Positions 26,014 through 35,374 of a DNA stretch of 64,000 nucleotides are shown piece after piece. Within the stretch, counting starts at the first letter, position 1. Each line of letters opens with the position of its first letter. The notes under the pieces are model-generated. The model was not told the DNA's origin. It saw only the letters and a program-made list of their open reading frames with translations, and made no database searches. The translations under genes were made by a program, and so were the position numbers. The stretch comes from Methylobacterium sp. GXS13 (lineage in GTDB: Bacteria > Pseudomonadota > Alphaproteobacteria > Rhizobiales > Beijerinckiaceae), in assembly GCF_001455965.1 (NCBI RefSeq), contig NZ_LKKO01000030.1, forward strand, positions 1-64,000. Direction: 5' to 3'.

Positions 26014-26970
26014 ATGGCGCACACGGCCCTGACCCAGCCTGCCCCGCTCGCGGTCCCGACGCGCTCGGCCTGGCAGCGCCTGCGCGTCAGCCGCGGCTGG
26101 GCGGGCTTCTGGTTCATGCTGCCGACCGCGCTGATCCTCGGCCTGTTCCTGGCCTATCCGCTGCTGAAGGGCATCTGGCTGTCCTTCACCAACACCCGGA
26201 TCGGCCGGGAGGGCGTCTTCATCGGCCTGGAGAATTACGCCTGGCTCTGGGACGACGACGTGTTCTGGCTCTCGGTGTTCAACACCTGCCTGTACACGGC
26301 CGTGGCGTCGGTAGTGAAGTTCGCGGTCGGCCTCTACCTGGCGCTGCTGCTCAACAAGAACATGCCGTTCAAGTCGATCGTCCGGTCGATCGTGCTGATC
26401 CCGTTCGTGGTGCCCACGGTGCTCTCGGCGATCGCGTTCTGGTGGATCTTCGACAGCCAGTTCTCGATCATCTCGTGGTCGCTACGCCACCTCGGGGTCA
26501 TCGACGGCAACATCGATTTCCTCGGCGAGCCCAGCATGGCGCGGGCCTGCGTGATCTTCGCCAACATCTGGCGCGGCGTGCCGTTCATCGCGATCACGCT
26601 GCTGGCGGGGCTGCAGACGGTCTCGCCCTCGCTCTACGAGGCCGCGACGCTCGACGGCGCCTCGAACTGGCAGATCTTCTCGCGTATCACCCTGCCGCTG
26701 CTGACGCCGATCATCGCCGTGGTGATGACCTTCTCGGTGCTGTTCACCTTCACCGACTTCCAGCTGATCTGGGCGATGACCCGGGGCGGCCCGGTCAACG
26801 CCACACACCTGATGGCGACCCTGTCGTACCAGCGCGGCGTCCTCTCCGGGACGCTCGGCGAGGGCGCGGCGATCGCCACCGCGATGGTGCCGTTCCTGCT
26901 CGCCGCGATCGGCATCTCGTGGTTCGGCCTCCAGCGCCGGGCCTGGCAATCCGGGGGAACCGACCGATGA
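26014..26970 (+). CDS. ABC transporter permease, sugar type (first subunit)
   Basis: 318 residues with six membrane helices. The cytoplasmic EAA loop is EAATLDGASNWQIFSRITLP near 209-228. The N-terminal part is MalF/UgpA-like without the extra domain. Its stop overlaps the next start by 4 bases (ATGA), so the two permeases are translationally coupled. Confidence 0.94.
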   Translation: MAHTALTQPAPLAVPTRSAWQRLRVSRGWAGFWFMLPTALILGLFLAYPLLKGIWLSFTNTRIGREGVFIGLENYAWLWDDDVFWLSVFNTCLYTAVASVVKFAVGLYLALLLNKNMPFKSIVRSIVLIPFVVPTVLSAIAFWWIFDSQFSIISWSLRHLGVIDGNIDFLGEPSMARACVIFANIWRGVPFIAITLLAGLQTVSPSLYEAATLDGASNWQIFSRITLPLLTPIIAVVMTFSVLFTFTDFQLIWAMTRGGPVNATHLMATLSYQRGVLSGTLGEGAAIATAMVPFLLAAIGISWFGLQRRAWQSGGTDR

Positions 26971-27905
26971 GCGCGCCCGCTCCGCCCGCCCATGCCGACC
27001 CGCGCCTCGCGCCGGTCATGGCCGCCCGTCCCGCGGGCCTAACCGACGACAGCGAGGGAATGGCCTATCTCGAGCGCCTGCCCCGGCGGCTCGTCACCAC
27101 CTACCTGCCGCTCCTGATCATCCTCGCGGTGCTGCTGTTCCCGTTCTACTGGATGGCGCTGACGGCGATCAAACCGGACGAGCAGCTGATCGATATGGAG
27201 CGGTTCAACCCGTTCTGGGTGGTGGATCCGACGCTCAAGCACATCAACAAGCTGCTGTTCGAGACGCAGTATCCGCGCTGGCTCTGGAACACGATGTACG
27301 TGTCGGTGGCCGCCACGATCCTGTCGCTGTTCGCCAGCGTGCTCGCCGCTTATGCCTGTGTGCGCGTCCGCTTCAACGGCGCGGGCTGGGTCGGCGCCGC
27401 GATCTTCCTCGCCTACCTGGTGCCACCCTCGATCCTGTTCATCCCGCTCGCCACGATCATCCAGGCCTACGGGCTGTTCGACTCGCCGATCGCCCTGATC
27501 CTGGCCTATCCGACCATCCTGATCCCGTTCTCGACCTGGCTCCTGATGGGCTACTTCAAGACCATCCCGTACGAGCTGGAGGAATGCGCGCTCATGGACG
27601 GAGCCAGCCGCTGGCAGATCCTGACCAAGATCATCCTGCCGCTCGCCTTCCCGGGCCTGATCTCGGCCGGCATCTTCTCGCTGACGCTGTGCTGGAACGA
27701 GTTCATCTACGCGCTGACCTTCCTATCCTCGACGCAGAACAAGACCGTGCCGATCGCGGTGGTCAGCGAGTTCGTAGACGGCGACGTCTACAAGTGGGGC
27801 TCGCTCATGGCCGGCGCCCTGCTCGGCTCCCTGCCGCTGGTGATCCTCTACTCGTTCTTCGTCGAGTATTACGTCTCCGCGCTCACCGGCGCCGTGAAGG
27901 AATAG
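26967..27905 (+). CDS. ABC transporter permease, sugar type (second subunit)
   Basis: 312 residues, six helices. The EAA loop is EECALMDGASRWQILTKIIL, as in MalG/UgpE. About 45 hydrophilic residues precede helix 1. A 9-bp hairpin at 27926-27949 follows, yet the kinase gene begins only 119 bases downstream on the same strand. Confidence 0.94.
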   Translation: MSAPAPPAHADPRLAPVMAARPAGLTDDSEGMAYLERLPRRLVTTYLPLLIILAVLLFPFYWMALTAIKPDEQLIDMERFNPFWVVDPTLKHINKLLFETQYPRWLWNTMYVSVAATILSLFASVLAAYACVRVRFNGAGWVGAAIFLAYLVPPSILFIPLATIIQAYGLFDSPIALILAYPTILIPFSTWLLMGYFKTIPYELEECALMDGASRWQILTKIILPLAFPGLISAGIFSLTLCWNEFIYALTFLSSTQNKTVPIAVVSEFVDGDVYKWGSLMAGALLGSLPLVILYSFFVEYYVSALTGAVKE

Positions 27906-27925
27906 GCCGGGGCCTGAGGAAACCT

Positions 27926-27949
27926 GCCGCCGGCCGTTGCGCCGGCGGC
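27926..27949 (+). terminator. Hairpin after the importer operon
   Basis: GCCGCCGGC and GCCGGCGGC form a perfect 9-bp stem with a 6-base loop (CGTTGC), 21 bases past the permease stop. No U-tract follows, so it may attenuate rather than stop transcription into the kinase gene. Confidence 0.5.
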
Positions 27950-28024
27950 CGCGATTGCTCAGACAATCCGCTGTGACGGCGCGCAGGGAAACACCTGCGG
28001 ACCGCGATCGCAGAAGGTCACGCC

Positions 28025-29644
28025 ATGGCCCATTTCATCGAGACCCGCGCCACCCTGGTCACCGACGCCATTGCGGGCCTGCTGGCCGCCAGCGGCGGTC
28101 GCCTCGCCCGGCTCGACGGCGATCCCGGGATCCGCGTCGTGCTGCGGGCCGAACTGGATCCCGGCAAGGTCGCGGTGATCTCCGGCGGCGGCTCCGGCCA
28201 CGAGCCGGCCCATGCCGGCTTCGTTGGCCCGGGCATGCTCAGCGCGGCGGTGTGCGGCGATGTCTTCGCCTCGCCCAGCGTCGACGCGGTGCTCGCCGGC
28301 ATCTTGGCCGTGACCGGACCGGCCGGCTGCCTGCTGATCATCAAGAACTACGCGGGTGACCGCCTGAATTTCGGTCTCGCCGCCGAACGCGCCCGAACGC
28401 TCGGCAAAAAGGTCGAGACCGTGATCGTGGCCGACGACATCGCTCTGCCGGAGGCGAAGCAGCCCAGGGGCGTGGCCGGAACCCTGTTCGTGCACAAGGT
28501 GGCGGGTCACGCGGCGGAGAATGGCGCGTCGCTGGAGACTGTGGCGGCCCTCGCCCGAAGGGTGGCGGACTCGGCCCAGTCTCTCGGCATCGCGGTCTCC
28601 ACCGCCACGGCCGCCGGGTCGCCGCGCAGCGAGCGGTTAGCCGAGGGGCAGGCGGAACTCGGCCTCGGCATTCATGGCGAGCCCGGGGTCGAGCGGATCA
28701 CGCTGCCGCAGGCGGGCGATTTGGCGCAGCTGATGACCGAGCGGTTTTCGGGCGCTGGGCCGCTGGCGCTGCTGGTCAACAATCTCGGTTCGGCGACCGC
28801 CCTGGAGATGCAGGTTCTGACACAGGCCGTTCTGAGCACGGAGCTCGGCCGGCGCGTGCGCCTTCTGCTGGGTCCGGCACCGCTGATGACCGCCCTCGAC
28901 ATGCACGGTGCCTCGCTGTCGATCCTGCCCCTGGACGACGAGATCGAAGCGGCCCTCCTAGCGCCGGTGCCCATGCCGGCTTGGCCCGGCGCGGTGCGGA
29001 TCGCCCCGCCGGTCCTGCGCCCGATCCCGGAGGGACTAGCGGGCGAGGCCTTCACGCCGTCGCGGGATCCGATCGTGGCCGCCCGGATCGCCGCCGTGAC
29101 GCGGGCGCTCATCGCCGCCGAGGGGACGCTCAACGCCCTGGACGCGAAAGTCGGAGACGGCGATACCGGTACCACCTTCGCGGGCGCGGCCCGGGCGGTC
29201 GCGACAGATCTCGACCGGCTGCCGCAGACCGATCCGCCCGCCCTGTGCCGTGCGCTCGCCGAGCGGATCGGCCGCGCGGTCGGCGGCTCCAGCGGCGTGC
29301 TGGCCTCTATTTTCTTCGCTGCCGCCGCGTCCGCGCTCACGGACGGCGCCTCCTGGCCCGACGCCCTGGCCCAGGGCGTGGCCCGCGTGCGGAACTACGG
29401 CGGCGCCGGCCCGGGCGACCGCACGCTGCTGGACGCCCTGATCCCGGCGCTCGAAGCCCTGAAATCCGGGGGCCTCGATGCCGCTTCCGCCGCCGCTCGC
29501 ACGGGCGCCGCCGCCACGGCCCGGATGGACAGAGCCGCCACCGGCCGGTCCAGCTACCTCGCGGCCGCGGATCTCGCCGGTGTCGAGGATCCCGGGGCAG
29601 CTGGGGTCGCGGCGGCGGCCTCGGCGTTGGCGGCCGCCGGTTGA
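28025..29644 (+). CDS. Dihydroxyacetone-type kinase, ATP-dependent, DhaK-DhaL fusion
   Basis: 539 residues combining both domains, as in Citrobacter-type ATP-dependent kinases. The DhaK domain, about 1-325, has ISGGGSGHEPAHAGFVG, and GIHGEPG with the His that binds the substrate carbonyl covalently. The DhaL domain, about 345-539, has KVGDGDTGTTFA with Mg-binding Asp residues and GGSSGVLASIFF. It phosphorylates dihydroxyacetone, or by family precedent erythrulose or related short ketoses. Placed after a CUT1 importer, it is probably the first intracellular step for the imported compound or its oxidation product. Confidence 0.92.
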   Translation: MAHFIETRATLVTDAIAGLLAASGGRLARLDGDPGIRVVLRAELDPGKVAVISGGGSGHEPAHAGFVGPGMLSAAVCGDVFASPSVDAVLAGILAVTGPAGCLLIIKNYAGDRLNFGLAAERARTLGKKVETVIVADDIALPEAKQPRGVAGTLFVHKVAGHAAENGASLETVAALARRVADSAQSLGIAVSTATAAGSPRSERLAEGQAELGLGIHGEPGVERITLPQAGDLAQLMTERFSGAGPLALLVNNLGSATALEMQVLTQAVLSTELGRRVRLLLGPAPLMTALDMHGASLSILPLDDEIEAALLAPVPMPAWPGAVRIAPPVLRPIPEGLAGEAFTPSRDPIVAARIAAVTRALIAAEGTLNALDAKVGDGDTGTTFAGAARAVATDLDRLPQTDPPALCRALAERIGRAVGGSSGVLASIFFAAAASALTDGASWPDALAQGVARVRNYGGAGPGDRTLLDALIPALEALKSGGLDAASAAARTGAAATARMDRAATGRSSYLAAADLAGVEDPGAAGVAAAASALAAAG

Positions 29645-29774
29645 CGGTCGTTGGCTGATCGTCGAGGGCCGTCGGCGATCGCGTGTAACGCCTTTTCCGG
29701 AAGCCGGTGCGTGGGCCCGACGAACGCCGCGCTTTCGAGGGCGTTGCAAGCCCGAGCCCTGAAGAGAGACCGCC

Positions 29775-30731
29775 GTGCAGACCTGCCTGATCCTCGACGA
29801 TTACCAGAACGCAGCGCTCGGCCTCGCTGATTGGGCGCGTCTGTCCGACCGGGTCGCGGTCTCGACCATCATCGATCACATCGCGGATCGGGACGCCCTG
29901 GTTTCCAGGATCGAGCAGGCCGAGATTCTGGTCATCATGCGCGAGCGCACGCCCTTTCCGGCGGATCTGCTGGCGCGTCTGCCCCGGCTGAAGCTGCTGG
30001 TCACCAGCGGCATGCGCAACTTGGCGATCGACGTGGCGGCGGCGCGGGCACGCGGCATAACGGTCTGCGGCACGGAGTCGAGCCCGACGCCACCGACGGA
30101 GCTGACCTGGGCGCTCATCCTCGGCCTCGCCCGCCATCTCCCGTTCGAGAACCGGAACCTGCGCGAGGGCGGCCCGTGGCAGAGCACCGTGGGGACAGAT
30201 CTGGCCGGGGCGACCCTGGGCGTGCTCGGGCTCGGCAAGATCGGCACGCGGGTCGCCGCGATCGGCCGCACCTTTGGCATGCGGGTGATCGCCTGGAGCC
30301 CGAACCTCGACGACGCCCGGGCGGCCGCCGCCGGGGTCGAGCGCGCCGAAGCCAAGGAGGCATTGCTGGACGCGAGCGACGTGGTGACGATCCACCTCGT
30401 CCTCGGAGACCGGACGCGCGGGTTACTGGGCGAGGCCGAGCTGCACCGGATGCGGCCGAGCGCCATTCTGGTGAACACATCGCGGGCGCCTATCGTCGAT
30501 CAGGCCGCCCTGGTCCGGGCCCTGGAGGAGGGCTGGATCGCGGGGGCGGGGCTCGACGTGTTCGAGACTGAGCCGCTCCCAGCCGACAGCCCATTCCGGC
30601 ACCTGCCGAATGTTTTGGCGCTGCCGCATGTCGGCTACGTCACACTTAACAATTACCGGACGTTCTTCACCCAGGCGGTGGAGGATATCGAGGCGTGGCT
30701 CGCCGGTGCGCCGATACGGCTGCTGAGCTGA
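29775..30731 (+). CDS. D-2-hydroxyacid dehydrogenase (NAD-dependent)
   Basis: 318 residues from a GTG at 29775, preceded by GAGAGA. Rossmann motif GVLGLGKIGTRVAAIG near 150-165, catalytic Arg in NTSRAPIVD, Glu in DVFETEPLP and His in LPHVGYVT. It interconverts a 2-keto acid and a D-2-hydroxyacid such as hydroxypyruvate/glycerate or glyoxylate/glycolate. It starts 130 bases after the kinase and may share its transcript. Confidence 0.9.
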   Translation: MQTCLILDDYQNAALGLADWARLSDRVAVSTIIDHIADRDALVSRIEQAEILVIMRERTPFPADLLARLPRLKLLVTSGMRNLAIDVAAARARGITVCGTESSPTPPTELTWALILGLARHLPFENRNLREGGPWQSTVGTDLAGATLGVLGLGKIGTRVAAIGRTFGMRVIAWSPNLDDARAAAAGVERAEAKEALLDASDVVTIHLVLGDRTRGLLGEAELHRMRPSAILVNTSRAPIVDQAALVRALEEGWIAGAGLDVFETEPLPADSPFRHLPNVLALPHVGYVTLNNYRTFFTQAVEDIEAWLAGAPIRLLS

Positions 30732-30733
30732 GG

Positions 30734-31837
30734 CTACTCGGCCCGCGGGTCGACGGCATCGGCCAAGCCGTCGCCGAGCAGTGTCAGGGCAACCAGCGTC
30801 GTGATCAGAAACGCGGCCGGGCCGGCCAGCATGTGCGGCGCGGATTCGATCGCTCGGGCACCCTCGGCGATCAGCACGCCCCAGCTCGTTTGCGGCTCCT
30901 GCACGCCGAGCCCAAGGAACGACAGAAAGCTCTCCAGCAGGATCACCTGCGGCACCAGCAGGGTCGCGGCCACCGCCACCGGCCCGAACGTGTTCGGCAC
31001 GATGTGGCGCAGAATGATCCGGGGCGTGCCGAGCCCGAGGGCGCGGGCGGCGCGGACGAAGTCGCGCTCGCGCAACGACAGGGTCTGCGCCCGAACGATG
31101 CGGGCCATGTCGAGCCATTCGACGGCGCCGATCACAACCAGCATCAGCGTCAGGCTCGCCCGGAAGAACACCAGCAGCACGATGACGAAGAACACGAAGG
31201 GCAGGGCGTAGAGCACATCCACCAGCCGCATCATCACGGCATCGACGGCGCCGCCGACGAACCCCGCCGTCGCGCCGTAGCCGACGCCGATGAGCAGCGC
31301 GACCAGGGTGGCGGTGAGCCCAATCAGCAGCGAGACCCGGCCGGCGACAAGGCAGCGGGTGAGCAGGTCGCGGCCGTGCACATCGGTGCCGAGCGGGAAG
31401 GACAGTCGCCGGAGCGGCACCGCCACGATCAGGCGCTTCCCGCCTTCTGGATCGGCGATCACGTTCGGCTCGCCGAACAGGTCGGAGCGCGGCAGGTAGA
31501 CGAGGCTGCGCCGGTCTACCCCGACCTCGGAGCTGAGCGTGAGGCGCAGCGCATCGCCGTCACGGGCGACGTCGTCGAGGCGTGCGCGCATGCGGAAGGC
31601 GAGGCGTTCCAGGGCCGGGCGCAGATGGTCGGGATCGGGCTGCGCCGTCAGGCCGGCGGGGAGCTGGCGCAGGTCCGGATAGGCTCGGGTCGGATCGTGC
31701 CCGGTCAGCGCCGGCCCGAACAGGCAGGCCAGCGTGATCAGGATCAGGACAGTCAGGGAGGCCATCGCCACCCGCTCGCGCGCGAGACGCGACAGGGTGC
31801 GAGCGGCCGGACCGGCCATGGCACGGGTGGCTCTCAC
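30734..31837 (-). CDS. Oligopeptide-type ABC transporter permease (OppC-like)
   Basis: 367 residues. One helix at about 22-45 is followed by an unusually long periplasmic insert (about 50-145), then five helices. The inner-membrane-component motif FVRAARALGLGTPRIILRH is near 245-263. The permease end FLSFLGLGVQEPQTSWG is diagnostic of OppC/DppC. The insert resembles YejE. It is the last gene of the cluster and its start overlaps the OppB-like stop by 4 bases. No ATPase gene follows. Confidence 0.92.
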   Translation of the reverse strand: MRATRAMAGPAARTLSRLARERVAMASLTVLILITLACLFGPALTGHDPTRAYPDLRQLPAGLTAQPDPDHLRPALERLAFRMRARLDDVARDGDALRLTLSSEVGVDRRSLVYLPRSDLFGEPNVIADPEGGKRLIVAVPLRRLSFPLGTDVHGRDLLTRCLVAGRVSLLIGLTATLVALLIGVGYGATAGFVGGAVDAVMMRLVDVLYALPFVFFVIVLLVFFRASLTLMLVVIGAVEWLDMARIVRAQTLSLRERDFVRAARALGLGTPRIILRHIVPNTFGPVAVAATLLVPQVILLESFLSFLGLGVQEPQTSWGVLIAEGARAIESAPHMLAGPAAFLITTLVALTLLGDGLADAVDPRAE

Positions 31838-32757
31838 GCGGCGTTCCGCAGGCGCGGATCGAGCCAGGCGCAGGCGAGGTCGGCGATCAGGTTGAGGGCA
31901 ATCACCAGGGCCGCGACCAGCAGGACGGTGCCCATCACCAGCGTGTAGTCGCGGTTGAGCGCGCCTTCCACGAAGTAGCGCCCGATCCCGGGCAGGCCGA
32001 AGATCGTTTCGACCACCACGGATCCGGTGAGCAGGGCCGCCGCCAGCGGCGCCAGATATGCCACCACAGGTAGGAGCGCGCCGCGCAGGGCGTGCCGGGT
32101 TATATCGGCCGGCGGCAGCCCGAGGCTGCGCATGGTCCGCACCGGCTGGGTGCGCAGGACTTCGCCGAGCGAAGCCCGCGTCAGCCGGGCTAGGGCGCCA
32201 ATCTGCGGCAGCGCCAGGGTCACCACCGGCAGGATCAGGTGGCTCGGCGCCCCGCCCTCCCAGCCGCTTAAGGGCAGCCAGCGGAGGCTCAGCCCGAAGG
32301 CGATCTGCAGGAGCGGCGCGACGACGAAGCTCGGCAGCGACAGGGTCAGCGCCGCCCCGAGGCCGAGGAGCCGGTGGATTCCGCCGCCGCGCTGGAGCGC
32401 CGCCACGGTCCCGAGCCCGATGCCGAGGCAGGCCGCGAGCGCCAGCGCCAGAGCGCCCAGCGTCGCCGAAACCGGCAGGCCCCGGGCGATCAGGTCGAGG
32501 ACGCTCATGTCACGGAACGAGAAGGAGGGGCCCAGATCGCCCTGCGCCAGGGCCGCCAGGTAGCTGCCGAACTGGACGATGAGCGGCTGGTCCAAACCGT
32601 AGACCCGGCGCAGGTTCGCCATGGCGGCCGGCGCCAGCGGGCGTTCCAGGTCAAAGGGGCCGCCAGGCGCGAGCCGCATCAGGAAGAAGCTGACGGCGAC
32701 GACCGCGAACAGCGTCGGCACCGACTGCGCGAGGCGCCACAGGATGAAGCGGATCAC
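31834..32757 (-). CDS. Oligopeptide-type ABC transporter permease (OppB-like)
   Basis: 307 residues, six helices. The N-terminus RFILWRLAQSVPTLFAV, SFFLMRLAPGGPF and the EAA-like VRTMRSLGLPPADITRHAL are typical of OppB. VVVETIFGLPGIGRYFVEGALNRDYT is a highly conserved family segment. It forms the channel with the OppC-like subunit and overlaps the binding-protein stop by 4 bases. Confidence 0.93.
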   Translation of the reverse strand: MIRFILWRLAQSVPTLFAVVAVSFFLMRLAPGGPFDLERPLAPAAMANLRRVYGLDQPLIVQFGSYLAALAQGDLGPSFSFRDMSVLDLIARGLPVSATLGALALALAACLGIGLGTVAALQRGGGIHRLLGLGAALTLSLPSFVVAPLLQIAFGLSLRWLPLSGWEGGAPSHLILPVVTLALPQIGALARLTRASLGEVLRTQPVRTMRSLGLPPADITRHALRGALLPVVAYLAPLAAALLTGSVVVETIFGLPGIGRYFVEGALNRDYTLVMGTVLLVAALVIALNLIADLACAWLDPRLRNAA

Positions 32758-34343
32758 GCGTCGAGCCTCAGGAAGCGGGTCGGCGCGGCGTTGCGAACGT
32801 TCGGTGTGTAGCCGTGCAGCCGCGGCGCGATCAGCGCCTTCGAGCGGTAATGCATCAGCGGGATCCAGGGCAGCTCGCGGAGCGCGATGGTCTCGGCGTC
32901 GTAGAGCATGTCGGCCCGGCGGGTGAGGTCACGCTCGGAGGCGGCCTTGGCCAGGAGTGCGTCATAGCCCGCGTCCGACCAGCGGCCGGCGTTCAATCCA
33001 TCGTTTCCGCTCTGGAGCAGAAACAGGAAATTCTGCGGGTCGGAATAGTCGGCGATCCAGGCGTAGCGGGCGACGTCGAAGGCCCCGCCGTCGCGCAGGA
33101 AGGCGAAATGCGTCTTGGCGTCGGTGTAGACGAACCGGGTCTCGATCCCGAGGTCGCGCCACATCTCGGCGACCGCCACGGCGGTGTTGCGGTTGTTGTC
33201 GCTGACATTGAACCGGTACTCGACGGTGAGCGGCCGGCCGGGGCCGAACCCAGGCCGCCGCGGCAGGCGCCGCGCCTCCGCCTCGTGGTCGATCGGCAGG
33301 CCCTGCCGGCCCTCCGTCTCGGGGGGCGTGCGGTAATTGTCGATGCCCGGCGGGCAGATGGAATAGGCCGGGCTCATCGTACCGCCGTAGAGCCCTTCGG
33401 CGAGGTATTCGCGGTCGATGAGCAGGGACAGAGCCTGGCGGACGCGCCGGTCTGAGAAGGGCGCCTTGCGGGTGTTGATCGCCAGGACTTCGAGACCGAG
33501 CGAGGGCCCGAGCACCACTTGGCTACCGAAGCGGCGGCGTAGGTCGACGATCTGGTCGACCGGCAGCTCGGACAGGGAATCGAGCTCCCCGGCGGCGTAG
33601 CGGCGCACGGCCGCCGACATGTCCGCCATGGGCAGGAAGGCGACGCGCCGGATCGCAATGGCGGCAGCGTCGGGATGGTGCGGATTGACCTCCAGGGTGA
33701 TGGCGCCGCCCGGCACCCGGTCGATTAGCCGGTAGGGCCCGTTGGTGACGAAGTTGCCCGGCCGGGTGAAGGAGTCGCCGTACCGCTCCACCGAGCCCCG
33801 ATGCACCGGCAGGGCGGTCTGGTGGGTCAGGAGTTCGAGGAAATAGGGCGTCGGCTGTTCGAGGGTGATCAAGAGAGCGAGCGATCCCTCCGCAATCACC
33901 CCGAGGGCATCGCCGGCAATCTCGCCGCGGTTCACAGCCGCCGCCCCGCGGATCGGCGAAAGAATCTCGGCGTATTTCGCCCCCGTGGCCGGGGCGAGCA
34001 TGCGGCGGAACGCGTAGACGAAATCCTCCGCCGTCACCGGCTCGCCGGTGGACCATTTTCCATCAGGGCGTAGGACGAAGCGGAAGGTCAGGCCGTCCTC
34101 GGAGACGGTCCAGGATCGGGCGGCGCCTGGGATGATGGCGCCGTGATTGTCGTAAGTCAGGAAGCCGTCGAACAGGTCGCGCAGGATATGCGCTTCCGCC
34201 ACCGAGGAGGAGCGGTGCGGGTCGAGCGTCTCCGGGTCCGCGTCGTTGCCGCGCCGGTAGAGCGCGGCTTCGCCGGCCCAGGCTGGCCGCGCGACCGCGA
34301 GGGCGGTGGCGCCGGCCAGCCACGCGCGCCGGCGGATCGCCAT
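32754..34343 (-). CDS. Oligopeptide-type periplasmic binding protein (family 5, OppA-like)
   Basis: 529 residues from ATG at 34343, 2 bases after the upstream stop. A short signal (RRRAWLAGATALAVARPAWA) is followed by the SBP family 5 fold: DPETLDPHRSSSVAEAHILRDLFDG, then SWTVSEDGLTFRF and DGKWSTGEPVTAEDFVYAFRRM. These are diagnostic of OppA-like proteins that bind peptides or other solutes. Operon with two permeases. Confidence 0.92.
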   Translation of the reverse strand: MAIRRRAWLAGATALAVARPAWAGEAALYRRGNDADPETLDPHRSSSVAEAHILRDLFDGFLTYDNHGAIIPGAARSWTVSEDGLTFRFVLRPDGKWSTGEPVTAEDFVYAFRRMLAPATGAKYAEILSPIRGAAAVNRGEIAGDALGVIAEGSLALLITLEQPTPYFLELLTHQTALPVHRGSVERYGDSFTRPGNFVTNGPYRLIDRVPGGAITLEVNPHHPDAAAIAIRRVAFLPMADMSAAVRRYAAGELDSLSELPVDQIVDLRRRFGSQVVLGPSLGLEVLAINTRKAPFSDRRVRQALSLLIDREYLAEGLYGGTMSPAYSICPPGIDNYRTPPETEGRQGLPIDHEAEARRLPRRPGFGPGRPLTVEYRFNVSDNNRNTAVAVAEMWRDLGIETRFVYTDAKTHFAFLRDGGAFDVARYAWIADYSDPQNFLFLLQSGNDGLNAGRWSDAGYDALLAKAASERDLTRRADMLYDAETIALRELPWIPLMHYRSKALIAPRLHGYTPNVRNAAPTRFLRLDA

Positions 34344-34345
34344 CC

Positions 34346-34783
34346 TCAGGCGCCGGTCTCGGCCATCAGGCCGGCGGCCTCGATGCCCGCCACCGCGCAG
34401 ATCTCGTCGTTGTCCGAGGTGTCCCCGGAGATGCCGACCGCGCCGAGCAGCCGTCCCTCCTGGGAGCGGATCAGTACGCCGCCCGCCACTGGCACGAGTG
34501 CGGCCGGGCCCGCCACGTGGCTCACCGCCGCCACGAAATAGGGCTGCGCCTCGGCGCGGGCATGGATCGCCCGGGAGCCGAGGCCCAAAGCCAGGGCGCC
34601 GTTGGCCTTGCCGCTCGCGATCTCGGCCCGGCGCAGGGATGTGCCATCCTCGACGGCGACGGATTTGAGCGCGCCCCGGGCATCGTAGACCACGACGGCC
34701 ATCGGCTTCAGTCCGCGGGTGCGGGCTTCCCGCAGGGCGGTGTCCACGATGCTGCGGGCGGCCTCGAGCGTCAGGTCGATCAT
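34346..34783 (-). CDS. GlcG/HbpS-family heme-degrading-domain protein
   Basis: 145 residues. Compact alpha/beta protein of the GlcG/HbpS (DUF336) family, recognised by MAVVVYDARGALKSVAVEDG, ARAEAQPYFVAAVSH and the glycine-rich LGAVGISGDTSDNDE near the C-terminus. Members bind heme or corrinoids or act as accessory proteins in glycolate and diol metabolism. It is the first gene of the Opp-like operon; a functional tie to the importer is inference. Confidence 0.88.
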   Translation of the reverse strand: MIDLTLEAARSIVDTALREARTRGLKPMAVVVYDARGALKSVAVEDGTSLRRAEIASGKANGALALGLGSRAIHARAEAQPYFVAAVSHVAGPAALVPVAGGVLIRSQEGRLLGAVGISGDTSDNDEICAVAGIEAAGLMAETGA

Positions 34784-35374
34784 CGGATTCCACGGGCTGT
34801 CGCCGCTCCGGGCGGCCGATACTCACTTAAAGACCGGGACCGGACCGGTCCACCGTGAGGCGATGGCGGAGCCTCAGCTGACGCGCATCAGCCGGCCGAG
34901 CAGCGTGCCAGCCCGATCGATCGCCTCCGGCGTTCGCGATGAGTATTCCACCACGATGCGGGTTTCAGACGTCCCAAAGATCTGCACCGGGCCAGGTATC
35001 AGAGCAAATCTCTCTGGCGAAGCTGAGACACCGCGCGACGTAAATTCAGAAGAGTTCGGAGCCGGCAGGCTCCGTATCGTAGAAGCATCAGCCATCGGCC
35101 TCCGACCGGACGCGCTACGCCAGCTTCGTCCAAATGCCGTTCGGGAACTGCATGACAGCGGTCTATCAGGCGATGAATAGCCACTCGGGATTTATCTTGA
35201 TCCAGCTGGACTGCACCTCCGGGTTTGGCAATGCGCCGCTCAATCTAATGGGTCGTCGATCGACAGCGCTCCTGCGTGCTCAACGGCGATCCAAAGACTT
35301 GCTGTCCTGTGCGGGGCCGTCCTGCTGCACGCCTCCTAGGCGCAAGTGATGCCAGGACTGCGCCGTCACTGGCC
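34784..35374. other. Poorly coding interval between the Opp and AlgX-like genes
   Basis: About 590 bases with lower GC and mixed codon bias. It contains one doubtful ORF at 34874-35095 (minus strand). Other frames here are short and domainless, and no terminator hairpin with a clear stem was found. It may be a decayed region. Confidence 0.4.
34874..35095 (-). CDS. Doubtful 73-residue ORF
   Basis: Starts MADASTIRSLPAPNS with GGAGG only three bases upstream. The middle (FALIPGPVQIFGTSETRIVVE) looks like beta-strand sequence and the C-terminus is helical (AIDRAGTLLGRLMRV). No family is recognised. Its codons are less GC-biased than the neighbours. Confidence 0.35.
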   Translation of the reverse strand: MADASTIRSLPAPNSSEFTSRGVSASPERFALIPGPVQIFGTSETRIVVEYSSRTPEAIDRAGTLLGRLMRVS

